Both the position numbers and the translations under genes were made by a program. A stretch of 64,000 bases of DNA from Phycisphaeraceae bacterium (GTDB taxonomy: Bacteria; Planctomycetota; Phycisphaerae; Phycisphaerales; Phycisphaeraceae): NCBI GenBank assembly GCA_020851735.1, contig JADZCD010000006.1:1-64000 (forward strand), in the 5' to 3' direction. Every line of letters begins with the position of its first letter. Position 1 is the stretch's first letter. Positions 8,203 to 16,683 of this stretch are shown one piece after another. The notes below the pieces were generated by a model that saw nothing but the letters and a program-made list of their open reading frames with translations, was not told the origin of the DNA and made no database searches.

Positions 8203-9918
8203 ATGCGCGTCCGCTGGAACTCACTGGGTAAATTTGAATACGAAAACGGCAAGACCTTTGTCCCGTACGGAGGGGTCTATGCTAATTTTCTGGAAATTCA
8301 CAAGGCGGGGATCAGGCCGGACCGCAAACGCCTGGACCAGGGCAAGGCGGATTGGTACGCCCAGGGGATTCTGGAATTTTCCGCGGCGACGGACGACGAG
8401 CTGCGGCAGTGGCTGGGGTATTTGAAGAAGGAGGGGATGAACTTCACGCGCATGTTCTGCCGGGGAGAGATGCGCCCGACGCAGGACCCGCTGGACATCG
8501 GCGGAAAGGTGAATCCGGGGCTGTGGGGGAAGATCAAGCATTACCTGGATTTGCACGCCCAGATGGGGATGCACGTGCATTTTGTGGCGTGCCAGGAGCC
8601 GCGCTGCAGCGTGTATATGGGTGAAGAGGTGCTGCGCGAACGGGCGCTGCCGCACTATGGCCCGGGGGAGATGGCCACACTGGCCCCCCACTGCCGGCGG
8701 TGGCTGGACCCCAAGACGCCGCGGGCGACGTATGAAAATTATTTCACCGATCCGGATGTGCTTAAGTGTCATCTGGATTATCTGACGGACTTGGCTAAGC
8801 ATTTAAAGGATCACCCGGCGCTGTTGAGTCTGGAGATTTACAACGAGAGCCAGTGGGGCTCGTTTCATTGGAATGTCCACGATCAGGAACTGGCGTGGTC
8901 CAAGGCGATCATTGAGCACATGCATAAGGTGTTTCCGGGGGTGCCGGCGTGCATGTCGATCGCGGGGTTCGGCATCGCGGCCCATGACGGGTTGCTGTGG
9001 TCCGAGCGGGTGCCGATGGACTTTTTCAGCCCGCACGCGTATCCGCTGCTGGCGGGGGTGTCGGCCCGGGCGGACTTCGCGATGCTGACCGACGCGATTT
9101 TGAATTACACGCAGACGGAGCGCCCGACGTTCATGGGGGAATGGGACCCGGGGACGTTTCCGACCGACGAGCCGGCGCGGCTGCTGACGCGCGACGTGGC
9201 GTGGCTGAGTGTGCTGTCCAATTGCCCGGGATTCGGCATGTGGATGTGCCGGGGGTACGGGGAATTTGAGCTGGCCCGGCAGATCATGGAGGGGATTGAC
9301 TTTGCCCACTTTAAGCCCAAGGAGCCGATGCTGACGGTGGACATCAGCCAGCAGGCGGCGTTCTTCCACGGCATTGAAAAGAAGCCGGGCGAGTGCTGCC
9401 ACCTGCCGGAGGACGTGTGGTGTCCGCACCGCGACAGCGACAAGGTGCACCGCTATTGCGTGAAGATGCAGAGCGAGGAATTGCAGGACATTTTTAACTT
9501 CGCCCGGTTCGCGCTGATCCGGGGGGTGAGTTATCGCTTTACGCGGCACCCCCGGAAGTTCGCATCGACGTGGAAATTAGAGCACATCGGGACGCATCAC
9601 CTGGAGAAGATTCGTCGCCCGCTGGTGCCGACCGAGCGGTGCGCGCAGCTGAAGTACCTGTCGGCGGCGGATGACAGCGTGCACGTGGCGTATGTGCGGA
9701 ACGGCTTGCCGTGCGGGTTTAATCACCAGGCGGGGCGGTGCAAGGGGCCGGCGCATCCGGTGACGATCGACACGGATTTGGACGGCGGGCTGGAGTATGA
9801 GCTGGAGATATGGAACCTGGACACGCACCAGTGTGAGAAGCGGACGGTGGCGGCGAAGGGGAGGATTGATCTGGGGGTGACGGCGGATGATTTTGCCCTC
9901 GTATTTCGCAAGCACTAA
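8203..9918 (+). CDS. Clan GH-A glycoside hydrolase (GH5-like TIM barrel)
   Basis: A 571-residue protein. Two motifs fit a retaining clan GH-A enzyme: LEIYNES (acid/base Glu 215 after Asn 214) and MGEWDPG (nucleophile Glu 313), about 98 residues apart, as expected. Further barrel strands are seen at VPYGGVYANF, MNFTRMFCRGEM and MDFFSPHAYP. The C-terminal 130 residues are probably a beta domain. There is no signal peptide, so intracellular action on short glycosides is likely. ATG 8203 is preceded by GGGAGAA. The gene follows the GH94 gene after a repeat-filled 208-base spacer. The exact GH family cannot be assigned by eye. Confidence 0.75.
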   Translation: MRVRWNSLGKFEYENGKTFVPYGGVYANFLEIHKAGIRPDRKRLDQGKADWYAQGILEFSAATDDELRQWLGYLKKEGMNFTRMFCRGEMRPTQDPLDIGGKVNPGLWGKIKHYLDLHAQMGMHVHFVACQEPRCSVYMGEEVLRERALPHYGPGEMATLAPHCRRWLDPKTPRATYENYFTDPDVLKCHLDYLTDLAKHLKDHPALLSLEIYNESQWGSFHWNVHDQELAWSKAIIEHMHKVFPGVPACMSIAGFGIAAHDGLLWSERVPMDFFSPHAYPLLAGVSARADFAMLTDAILNYTQTERPTFMGEWDPGTFPTDEPARLLTRDVAWLSVLSNCPGFGMWMCRGYGEFELARQIMEGIDFAHFKPKEPMLTVDISQQAAFFHGIEKKPGECCHLPEDVWCPHRDSDKVHRYCVKMQSEELQDIFNFARFALIRGVSYRFTRHPRKFASTWKLEHIGTHHLEKIRRPLVPTERCAQLKYLSAADDSVHVAYVRNGLPCGFNHQAGRCKGPAHPVTIDTDLDGGLEYELEIWNLDTHQCEKRTVAAKGRIDLGVTADDFALVFRKH

Positions 9919-9928
9919 ACTCGATGAC

Positions 9929-10219
9929 ATGTTGACACTGCACGCTTACTTTTGTCCGGTCACAGGCAAGGGACTGGAGTCCCGCGATTGCGTGAGGCGA
10001 GGTCGGCAATTGATCAGCCCGTTTGCGGACCGCAAAGTGGTGTGGTCAGGATGGGTATTTTTATTCGTAAGCGTGTTTCTGCTCCTGGTCTGCATGATGA
10101 TCTTGTCCGATTATTTTGAGTTGCTCTGTCTGATTGGCGCGGCTATTGCGGCATGTTTGGCAATAGTGCGATTTGTGAGGCAGTATCGCGCGATTCGTCG
10201 TCATTCGCAGATTAAGTAA
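9929..10219 (+). CDS. Small predicted membrane protein (96 aa)
   Basis: I do not recognise this one. The N-terminal 30 residues contain a Cys pair (FCPVTGKGLESRDC). Two hydrophobic stretches follow (VVWSGWVFLFVSVFLLLVCM, then LLCLIGAAIAACLAIVRFV), and the tail is basic. ATG 9929 was chosen because the longer frame would overlap the preceding hydrolase gene. It begins 10 bases after that gene, so it may be translated from the same message. The coding signal is modest. Confidence 0.5.
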   Translation: MLTLHAYFCPVTGKGLESRDCVRRGRQLISPFADRKVVWSGWVFLFVSVFLLLVCMMILSDYFELLCLIGAAIAACLAIVRFVRQYRAIRRHSQIK

Positions 10220-10250
10220 CGGGGGAGAGGAAAGTTATGGGGGAGAGACG

Positions 10251-10279
10251 GCGCGGCGATCTGCGATCGCCCGCTAAAC
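10251..10279. repeat. GGCGATC hairpin ending in CCGCTAAAC
   Basis: GCGGCGATC, a 3-base loop, then GATCGCCCGC followed by TAAAC. Related copies with other stems lie at 15620-15647 and 35291-35319, all ending in GCTAAAC; a degenerate one is at 8070-8085. The spread of one tail with changing stems suggests a dispersed hairpin family. Confidence 0.55.
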
Positions 10280-10456
10280 GACAAGATTTGGGGGTGGAAT
10301 TGGCAGGGTGGGGGGAAGAGAGAGTTAAGCGGGGCGGCGTACTTGACAAGGACGCCGGCAACGAGGATAAGGGCCGATTCTGCCGACGGAAAAGGGTTAT
10401 TTTGGCCCCATGAGCCGCGGCGCCCCGCCTCGATCATCCACGAAAGGATTTATACC

Positions 10457-11500
10457 GTGAGTAAGATGCTGGCAGCCGTACTGCACGATTTTGACAAGCT
10501 GGTCCTGGAAGACGTGCCCATGCCGACGCCCAAGGAACCGGGCGACGTGGTGGTGAAGATCGTCTCCACGGGCATTTGCGCCACGGACTACAAGGCGATC
10601 AAGGGCATTCGGCGGAACGTGAAGTTTCCGTTCATTCCGGGGCATGAGCCGGCGGGCATCGTGGCGGCGATCGGCCCGGGGGTGGTGCATTTTAAGGAAG
10701 GCGACGAGGTGATCTGTCAGCCTTCGGGTTATTGCGGGTACTGCAAGCACTGCCGGGTGGGCAACACGCACTATTGCGATCACGCGTTCACGACCGGCGG
10801 CGACGGCCCGGAGGACGTCTGGGCGGGGTCGTTCGCGCAGTACATGCGGACGAAGGAACAGTGCCTGTTCGCCAAGCCGAAGAATATTTCGTTCGAGGCG
10901 GCGGGGCTGACCGAGCCGCTGTCGGGGGCGTGGAAGGGCGTGGTGCAATACAGCCAGATGCGGCTGGCCGACGACACGGTGGTGATCGGGGTGGGGTCGA
11001 TCGGGCTGTTGTGCATGATGGTGGCCAAGGCGGCGGGGGCGGGGCGGCTGATCGCCATTGACCCTTCGGCCCATGCGCGGCAGATGGCGCTGAAGCTCGG
11101 GGCGACGCACGCGATTGATCCGTTTGACGGGGACACCAAGCGGAAGGTTTATGACATTATTCCCGACGGCCCGGATTTTGTGATCGAAGCGGCTGGGCCG
11201 ATCCAGGCGGTGAAGCTGATGGTGTCGCTGTTGCGGCGGGGGACGAAGTGGAACGTGTTCGGCATCACGACGCACGAGAAGTTTGAACTCGACGGCGGGC
11301 TGACGCACTTCTTGGAAGCGCGCATGGACGCGAGCTTCGGGACGACGCCGTTGGCGATGCAGAACGCGATTCGGCTGATGGAAACGGGGCTGGTGGACAC
11401 GCAGAAGATCATTACCCACAAGTTCCCGCTGACGAAGATCCACGAGGGTCTGGAGATGATGGCCAGCCCCAATTCCAACAAGGTGTGCATCCTGCCATGA
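10457..11500 (+). CDS. Zinc-dependent alcohol/polyol dehydrogenase (MDR family)
   Basis: A 347-residue medium-chain dehydrogenase. The catalytic zinc ligand Cys 41 lies in TGICATDYKAI, followed by GHEPAG. A cluster of Cys residues in CGYCKHCRVGNTHYC binds structural zinc. VVIGVGSIGLLCM is the Rossmann nucleotide-binding loop. Members oxidise sugars or polyols with NAD(P). The start is GTG 10457 with GAAAGGA 8 bases upstream; ATG 10466 is a fallback. Its stop overlaps the start of the following SDR gene (ATGA), so the two are translationally coupled and probably act in the same sugar-oxidation route. The neighbouring phosphorylases and hydrolases suggest their substrate comes from that pathway. 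Confidence 0.85.
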   Translation: MSKMLAAVLHDFDKLVLEDVPMPTPKEPGDVVVKIVSTGICATDYKAIKGIRRNVKFPFIPGHEPAGIVAAIGPGVVHFKEGDEVICQPSGYCGYCKHCRVGNTHYCDHAFTTGGDGPEDVWAGSFAQYMRTKEQCLFAKPKNISFEAAGLTEPLSGAWKGVVQYSQMRLADDTVVIGVGSIGLLCMMVAKAAGAGRLIAIDPSAHARQMALKLGATHAIDPFDGDTKRKVYDIIPDGPDFVIEAAGPIQAVKLMVSLLRRGTKWNVFGITTHEKFELDGGLTHFLEARMDASFGTTPLAMQNAIRLMETGLVDTQKIITHKFPLTKIHEGLEMMASPNSNKVCILP

Positions 11501-12285
11501 TTCCCCTGAAACCCTCCAATCCGCCGCCGGCCATACCGACGGTGCAGGAATTTACCGGCAAGGTGGCGCTGGTGACCGGCGGCAGCGACGGCATCGGCAA
11601 GGGCATCGTGGCGGCGCTGGTGAGCGTGGGCGTGCACACGTTTTTCTGCGGGCGGCGCGAGGACGTGGGGCAGGCGACGCAGAAGGAGCTGGGCGAGAAG
11701 GCCCACTTTATCGCCTGCAACGTGCGCGAGCCCAAGCAGATCAGCGCGCTGGTGGAACAGGCGGGGCATTTAAAGGGACACATTGATTACCTGGTGAACA
11801 ATGTGGCCATGGACCCGAATATTCCGGTGGCCAACGTGACGCTGGAAAAGTTCATGGAGGTTTTCGAGACCAATCTCCGCTCGTATTACCTGACGACGCA
11901 AGACGCGCTGCCGTACCTGGAAAAGGGCCAGGGCAAGGCGATGGTGAATCTGGGCACGACGAATTACATGAAGGGCATTCCGGGGATGACGGCTTACAAC
12001 GCGACCAAGAGCGGGATTGTGGGCTTTACGCGGTCGCTGGCGCGGGAGCTGGGGCCGGCGGGGATTCGGGTGAACATGATCTCGCCGGGCTGGACGGTGA
12101 CGGAAAAGCAGCTCCGCCAGGGCATGGACGACGGGGCGGGGCGGTACCTGATCGACACGCAATGCGTGAAGGAATTGATGTATCCGGAGCACATCGCGTC
12201 GGCGACGCTGTTTCTGTTATCCAAGGCGGCGACGGGCGTGAGCGGGCAGAATCTGATTGTGGATGGCGGGCAGGTGGTGCAGTAG
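11497..12285 (+). CDS. Short-chain dehydrogenase/reductase (SDR)
   Basis: A 262-residue classical SDR. TGGSDGIGKG (27-36) binds NAD(P), and YNATK (167-171) holds the catalytic Tyr and Lys. Two usual features are changed: the NNAG motif reads NNVA (101-104), and the catalytic Ser 13 residues before Tyr appears to be Thr 154 (LGTTNY). Thr may still serve in catalysis. The C-terminal IVDGG is standard. The start ATG overlaps the stop of the zinc dehydrogenase gene. It is probably a sugar or polyol dehydrogenase acting with its neighbour. Confidence 0.82.
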   Translation: MIPLKPSNPPPAIPTVQEFTGKVALVTGGSDGIGKGIVAALVSVGVHTFFCGRREDVGQATQKELGEKAHFIACNVREPKQISALVEQAGHLKGHIDYLVNNVAMDPNIPVANVTLEKFMEVFETNLRSYYLTTQDALPYLEKGQGKAMVNLGTTNYMKGIPGMTAYNATKSGIVGFTRSLARELGPAGIRVNMISPGWTVTEKQLRQGMDDGAGRYLIDTQCVKELMYPEHIASATLFLLSKAATGVSGQNLIVDGGQVVQ

Positions 12286-12304
12286 GGATGGGGTCTGGGG
12301 GGAC

Positions 12305-12415
12305 GAGGATCGGGTTCCGGGGATCGGATTCCGGGGATCGGATTCCGGGGGGGAAAACTTTCGCGGGGGGCGCACAACTGTGTTGTTGGGGCCAACCGCG
12401 GGCTTCTGCCCGCGG
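12305..12415. repeat. 14-bp CCGGGGATCGGATT array and CCGCGGGC hairpin
   Basis: At 12305-12350, about three units of CCGGGGATCGGATT occur, a double-heptad version of the other arrays. At 12396-12415 there is a CCGCGGGC...GCCCGCGG hairpin followed by CTATT. The same hairpin and tail recur at 28213-28237. The stretch lies between convergent genes, so the hairpin may serve as a bidirectional terminator. Confidence 0.6.
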
Positions 12416-12470
12416 CTATTGTTGTTGGGAATAAGTTGTTGTCTTTTCCCCAACGCCTAATCCGCTGCTC

Positions 12471-13490
12471 CTACTGGCAGCAGGAGCAGGGAAGTTGGGA
12501 TTCGATCCACTGGGCGACTTTTTGAGGGTCGGCCGGATCGTCGATCTTGGGCACGCCTAACCACTGCCATTCCTGGGTGAATTGGTATTGCTCGCCGACT
12601 TTGAGTTTGAATTCGGGGGAGACAGGCTCGACTTCGATAAAGTCCGGGGCGATCCAGGGGACGAAGTGGCTGGCATCGTAGTGGGGATAGGGGCCATCTT
12701 TGGAAAGGGGGAAGCGGAGGAGCATGACGCCGGCGGGTTGGCCGTCGCGGTCGGCGGTGACGATGCCGATCCACCCGGATTGGAGGTTGATCTCCAGGCC
12801 CGCGCCTTTTTGCGTGCCGGGGCGGAGGACCAAGTAGTCCCCCACGGCCGTCAGGCGGTCGGCGGGTTCGACGGTGGTGCCGTCGCGGTTTTTCCAGCCG
12901 GCGGGGAAGGCGGGCGATTTTTTGGCTTTGACGATCAGGTAGCCGCCCTTGAGGGGCATCATGGCGCGTTCGGTGACGGTCCAGCCGGCCTGTTCGTCGC
13001 CGCTGACGCGCTGGACGGCGAAGGTGTAGGTGAGCTTCTTGCCGTCGGCGGAAAGTTCGTAGTGTTTGGAGGCGGACAGGCCCAGGTCCTGGTTTTCGGG
13101 GCTCTGCATTTTGACGCTGCGCGGGGAAGACTCCACGACTTGCCAGGGGTGCAGCCAGAGACCGGGCCATTGGTTGCGGCCGTCGCTGGTGCGCTTGATA
13201 TCGGTGGCGTTGCCGTCCCAGGGCATCCAGGGGACGTCGGAGGGCAGTTGCTTGCCGTCGAGGTTGGGGTCCTGGCGCAAGATGTTGCCGGCACCGAAAT
13301 CGACGACGCTTAGGCGGCCGGCCCAGGCGGGTATGGCCACGACCTGCGTATCGGCCACTTGCAGTTGCACGCAGCCGTCGAAACCGCGGTGGGTCATGAT
13401 TGTTTCCTCACTGCCGACTGCCCCGGCGGACATGACGGTGACAGCCACGATGATTGCCAGTTGGGACCAGGGGCGGCCTAGACGTTTCAT
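12471..13490 (-). CDS. Secreted DUF4380-like protein
   Basis: A 339-residue protein with a clear signal peptide: MKRLGRPWSQLAIIVAVTVM, then a probable cut near GAVGSEE. The mature part is beta-rich, with GGRL-like turns (AWAGRLSVVDFGAGNILR), WLHPWQ and WIGIVTADRDGQPAGVMLL. It resembles DUF4380 and, more distantly, aldose-epimerase-like sandwich proteins; that link is from memory and not secure. The C terminus has an odd cluster (PCSCCQ). ATG 13490 was chosen for its AGGAG upstream. It is convergent with the SDR gene. Role unknown, probably periplasmic. Confidence 0.65.
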   Translation of the reverse strand: MKRLGRPWSQLAIIVAVTVMSAGAVGSEETIMTHRGFDGCVQLQVADTQVVAIPAWAGRLSVVDFGAGNILRQDPNLDGKQLPSDVPWMPWDGNATDIKRTSDGRNQWPGLWLHPWQVVESSPRSVKMQSPENQDLGLSASKHYELSADGKKLTYTFAVQRVSGDEQAGWTVTERAMMPLKGGYLIVKAKKSPAFPAGWKNRDGTTVEPADRLTAVGDYLVLRPGTQKGAGLEINLQSGWIGIVTADRDGQPAGVMLLRFPLSKDGPYPHYDASHFVPWIAPDFIEVEPVSPEFKLKVGEQYQFTQEWQWLGVPKIDDPADPQKVAQWIESQLPCSCCQ

Positions 13491-13850
13491 CGAAAAATCT
13501 CCTGGTAAAGCGCGGGCTCTGACCGTGGTTGGGACAAGGGCCATGATAATCCCCGGGAGGCCAAGAAGGAAAGCGGCGCTTTCTCCTGGAATGAGCGCAG
13601 CGGCGGCGGGACTATCCTGGATCAGGATGCGCCTGACGCGGATTGCGGCAATCGCGCAGGCTAAAGCCCGCCCGCTCCCGCAAGTTGGACCCGGCCGACG
13701 GAGCGGCCGGGCTTTTCTCGTTATGCCTGCGGTATCTCCACCTTGCGCATGACGCTGAATAAAACCAAAGGAATTAGAGGGCCATAGGGGGTCGGCTGGG
13801 GCCGGCGGATGACAGTTTTAACGGGCGAGACGCCCGTTCGTTCGGCCGGG
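13491..13850. other. Intergenic region with two hairpins
   Basis: No gene is seen. A strong hairpin at 13690-13711 (CCCGGCCG arms) is followed on the plus strand by CTTTTCTCG and has the shape of a rho-independent terminator, although the nearest plus-strand gene ends at 12285. A smaller palindrome, CGGGCGAGACGCCCG, lies at 13819-13833 just beyond the protease stop codon and could end the htrA message. Confidence 0.5.
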
Positions 13851-15434
13851 TTAATTGTTCGGCAGTTGCAGGAGCACCACGCGGGAGTGGCCTTCGACGG
13901 AGATGCGCAGGCGGACGCCTTTGGCCAGGTCCTGTTTCTTAAGGGCTTGGACGAAGGTATCGATGGAGTCCACCGGTTCGCTCATCACCTGGGTGATGAT
14001 CATGCCGCGGCGGATGCCGCCGGCCCAGGCGGCGGAGCCTTCGCGCACGGAGCGGACCAGGACGCCGGGGACGAAATCCAGGCCGGTCTGTTCGGCCACG
14101 TCCTCGGTCATTTTGGACAAGGCCTGGAAGCCGAGCTTGGGCAGGACCTGGTCCTGGGGAGCTTGTTCTTCCTCTTCCTGGGGAGCGCGTTTGCCAAGGC
14201 GGGCGGGTTTGGCTTCGTCCTCCAATTCGCCTAAGACGACGGAGATTTTGATTTCCTTACCGGCGCGGACGAGGGTCAGCTCGACTTTTTCGCCCGGGGG
14301 CATGGCGGCGATGGATTCGCGGACCCATTCGGAATTTTCGGCGGGTTTGCCGTTGACGTGGGTGATGATGTCATCGGCCTGGATGCCCGCTTCGCCGGCG
14401 GGGCCATCCTTGCGCAGGTCGGTCACCAGGACGCCTTTACCGGAGAACCCGTAGGTCTGGGCGAGCTGGGCGGACATGTCATCGATGTATACGCCCAGGT
14501 AGCCGCGGGTGACTTTGCCTTTTTCAATCAGCTGATCGACGACTTTGACCACCATGTCCGAGGGGATGGCAAAGCCGATGCCTGCGAAGCCGCCGGTGCG
14601 GGTGGCGATGGCGGAGTTCATGCCCACGACCTGTCCGTAAATGTTGGTCAGGGGACCACCGGAGTTGCCGGGATTGATCGCGGCGTCGGTCTGGATGTAA
14701 TTTTCATAGCCCTGCTGCTGCTGGAGCAGGCCGACCTGCCGGCCCTTGGCCGAGACGATGCCCTGGCTCATGGAAAACTCGTTGCCGAAGGGCGAGCCGA
14801 AGGCGAAGACCAGTTCGCCCTGCTCCACTTCCGCGCGGGAGACTTCGGCGGGCTGGAGATTGTCGCTTTCGATCTTGAGCACGGCCACGTCGGTCTTGCG
14901 ATCGGTGCCGGTGAGCACGGCGTCGTGCTCGGTGCCGTCAACGAACTTGACCACGATGCGGTCGGCGTCCTCGACCACGTGGTAATTGGTGACGATGTGG
15001 CCGGCCTGGTCATAGACCCAGCCGGAGCCGTTGCCGCTGGGGCGGGGCACGTTGTACTGGTCCATCGACTCGTCCTCTTCGTCCTTATCCCTGGGCTGGG
15101 CGCGGGGGTCGCTGTCGCGGAAGCCCGGGGGCGTGGGGCCAAAGAACCATTCCTGCAGATCCTGCATGCGGCGGCGGGGGTCGTCGGCGCGATTGCGTTT
15201 CTGAAAGACTTCCACGTGCACGACGCTGGGCTCGACGACCTTGGCGACTTTGCGGAAGGCTTCGCTTAACGCGGCTAAGCCGGAATCGCCGGTGAGGTCG
15301 TTGCGGATGGCGGTCAGGCGGGCATCGGTCTGGGCCGCGGCGACTTTGGAGGTCAGGCTGGGGCTGAGGATCAGCAGGGCCAGCATGACGGCGGCGAACA
15401 TGGCGCTGAAGGCAATCCAACGAGTTTTAGGCAT
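13851..15434 (-). CDS. HtrA/DegP-type periplasmic serine protease
   Basis: A 527-residue S1C protease. It has an N-terminal membrane or signal segment (residues 6-34), then a trypsin-like domain with the complete triad: His 152 in TNYHVV, Asp 182 in KTDVAVL and Ser 258 in NPGNSGGPL. Two PDZ domains follow, at about 310-400 (GYLGVYI) and 430-520 (VRSVREGSAAWAGG). These enzymes degrade or refold damaged envelope proteins. An acidic insert at 105-128 (RDKDEEDESMD) precedes the protease core. The start ATG has GGGAG upstream. It stands alone on the minus strand. Confidence 0.92.
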   Translation of the reverse strand: MPKTRWIAFSAMFAAVMLALLILSPSLTSKVAAAQTDARLTAIRNDLTGDSGLAALSEAFRKVAKVVEPSVVHVEVFQKRNRADDPRRRMQDLQEWFFGPTPPGFRDSDPRAQPRDKDEEDESMDQYNVPRPSGNGSGWVYDQAGHIVTNYHVVEDADRIVVKFVDGTEHDAVLTGTDRKTDVAVLKIESDNLQPAEVSRAEVEQGELVFAFGSPFGNEFSMSQGIVSAKGRQVGLLQQQQGYENYIQTDAAINPGNSGGPLTNIYGQVVGMNSAIATRTGGFAGIGFAIPSDMVVKVVDQLIEKGKVTRGYLGVYIDDMSAQLAQTYGFSGKGVLVTDLRKDGPAGEAGIQADDIITHVNGKPAENSEWVRESIAAMPPGEKVELTLVRAGKEIKISVVLGELEDEAKPARLGKRAPQEEEEQAPQDQVLPKLGFQALSKMTEDVAEQTGLDFVPGVLVRSVREGSAAWAGGIRRGMIITQVMSEPVDSIDTFVQALKKQDLAKGVRLRISVEGHSRVVLLQLPNN

Positions 15435-15619
15435 GGTGGTCGCTCCCTAGACGAGGCAATTCGTAAGCTTATGTATCCAACCTCGCCCCAAGGGCAGGGG
15501 ACTGGATAATTCCTTATTACGTGTTCTACAACCACAGGTTCGTTTTGTCCGGGGGGTGGGTGATATTTGGCGCCGTTATTCTAAACCCAACACCGGCCCC
15601 ACGTTCTATGTAGGGCGGG

Positions 15620-15647
15620 GACGCGGTTCTGCGAACCGCCGCTAAAC
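15620..15647. repeat. CGCGGTTC hairpin ending in CCGCTAAAC
   Basis: GCGGTTC, loop TGC, GAACCGC, followed by CGCTAAAC. It shares the tail and design of the hairpins at 10251-10279 and 35291-35319 but with a different stem. It lies between panB and htrA, downstream of panB on the minus strand. Confidence 0.5.
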
Positions 15648-15702
15648 TCTTCAATTCCTGGCCCGCCGCCCTAATCCTAAACAGCAACCCTCCCACTCCT
15701 TT

Positions 15703-16554
15703 TTATTCGCCGACTTTGTAGGGGTGATCGTCCAGCAGATATCGGCCGGACTCGGCCAAGTCCACCCATTTTTCCACGGCCTGCTGGATTTCCTGCCCGA
15801 CGTGGCCCAAGACGGGGGAGAAGGGAGCGTGCCAGTCGGTTAAGCCCAGGACGTCGTGGAGCACGACGACGTGGCCATGACAGTCAGGCCCGGCGCCGCA
15901 GCCGACGACGGGAATGATGGATTCCTCCGGCTGACCGGGGGCGGCGACGGCGGCGATGACCTGGCGGGAGACTTCGGCGGGGACGGCTTCGAGGAGGAGC
16001 ATGACGGCGCCGTTCTGGACTAAGGCGCGGGCTTCGGCGACGGTGCGTTGGACGTCGGCGGCGGAGTGATAGACGGTGCGATAGCGGCCGTGGGCTAAGC
16101 GCTGCTGGGGGCGGGAGCCTAAGTGGGCGACGACGGGCACGCCGGCGGAGCTAAGGCGCTTAACGAGGGGGGCGAAGGATTCGTCGACTTCCATTTTGAC
16201 CACGTCGGCGCCGCCTTCGGTGAGGAAGCGCATGGCGTGGGCGATGGCGGCGTCGTCGCCGCACTGGTAGCTGCCGAAGGGCATGTCGGCCATGACGAAG
16301 GCCTGGGGCGCGCCGCGGCGGACGGCGGCGGTGAGGGTGACCATGAAATCCAAGGAAACGGGAAGGGTGTTTTCGTGCCCGAGGACGAATTGGGCGGCGG
16401 TGTCGCCGACGAGGAACGTGCGCAGGCCGGCCTTCCAGAGCCAGGCGGCGGTGGCGGCGTCGTAGCAGGTGAGCATGGCGAAGCGCTGCTGATCGCGGAC
16501 CCAGCGGCGGAGGGTGCTTAAGCGAATGCGCTGATTGGCGGGGGTGTGTGGCAT
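15703..16554 (-). CDS. panB: 3-methyl-2-oxobutanoate hydroxymethyltransferase (pantothenate synthesis)
   Basis: A 283-residue protein that transfers a hydroxymethyl group to ketoisovalerate, the first committed step to pantothenate and CoA. Visible motifs are MLTCYDAATA, LVGDTAAQFVLGHENTLPV, VMADMPFGSYQ and VKMEVDES (Lys and Glu of the active site), then VVAHLGSRPQQ and LLLEAVPAE (catalytic Glu). The usual GDSLG motif reads GDTAA, so the sequence is somewhat divergent, but metal- and substrate-binding positions are kept. It stands between htrA and the ABC exporter with no panC in view. Confidence 0.8.
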   Translation of the reverse strand: MPHTPANQRIRLSTLRRWVRDQQRFAMLTCYDAATAAWLWKAGLRTFLVGDTAAQFVLGHENTLPVSLDFMVTLTAAVRRGAPQAFVMADMPFGSYQCGDDAAIAHAMRFLTEGGADVVKMEVDESFAPLVKRLSSAGVPVVAHLGSRPQQRLAHGRYRTVYHSAADVQRTVAEARALVQNGAVMLLLEAVPAEVSRQVIAAVAAPGQPEESIIPVVGCGAGPDCHGHVVVLHDVLGLTDWHAPFSPVLGHVGQEIQQAVEKWVDLAESGRYLLDDHPYKVGE

Positions 16555-16641
16555 AGGGGAACAATTATACGGCGGGGAGCGGAAGGGGTGGGTTTTGGGA
16601 AGCTCTTGGGCAAATTGGCGGTCGAGGCAAGGCCAAGACCG

Positions 16642-16668
16642 GCCCCACCTTTCCAGGTGGGGCTTTCG
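16642..16668. repeat. GCCCCACCT hairpin after the ABC exporter
   Basis: A 9-bp stem GCCCCACCT / AGGTGGGGC with loop TTCC, some 20 bases past the stop of the minus-strand ABC gene. It resembles the stem-loop at 680-703 in loop and sequence. It may stabilise or end the ABC transcript. On the plus strand it is followed by only three T residues. Confidence 0.5.
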
Positions 16669-16683
16669 CAGTCCCCGGAAGGG

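Noticed and set aside
13690-13716. Plus-strand rho-independent terminator shape
   Set aside because: Kept only as a hairpin: no plus-strand gene lies upstream within 1.4 kb, so it does not clearly end any transcript.
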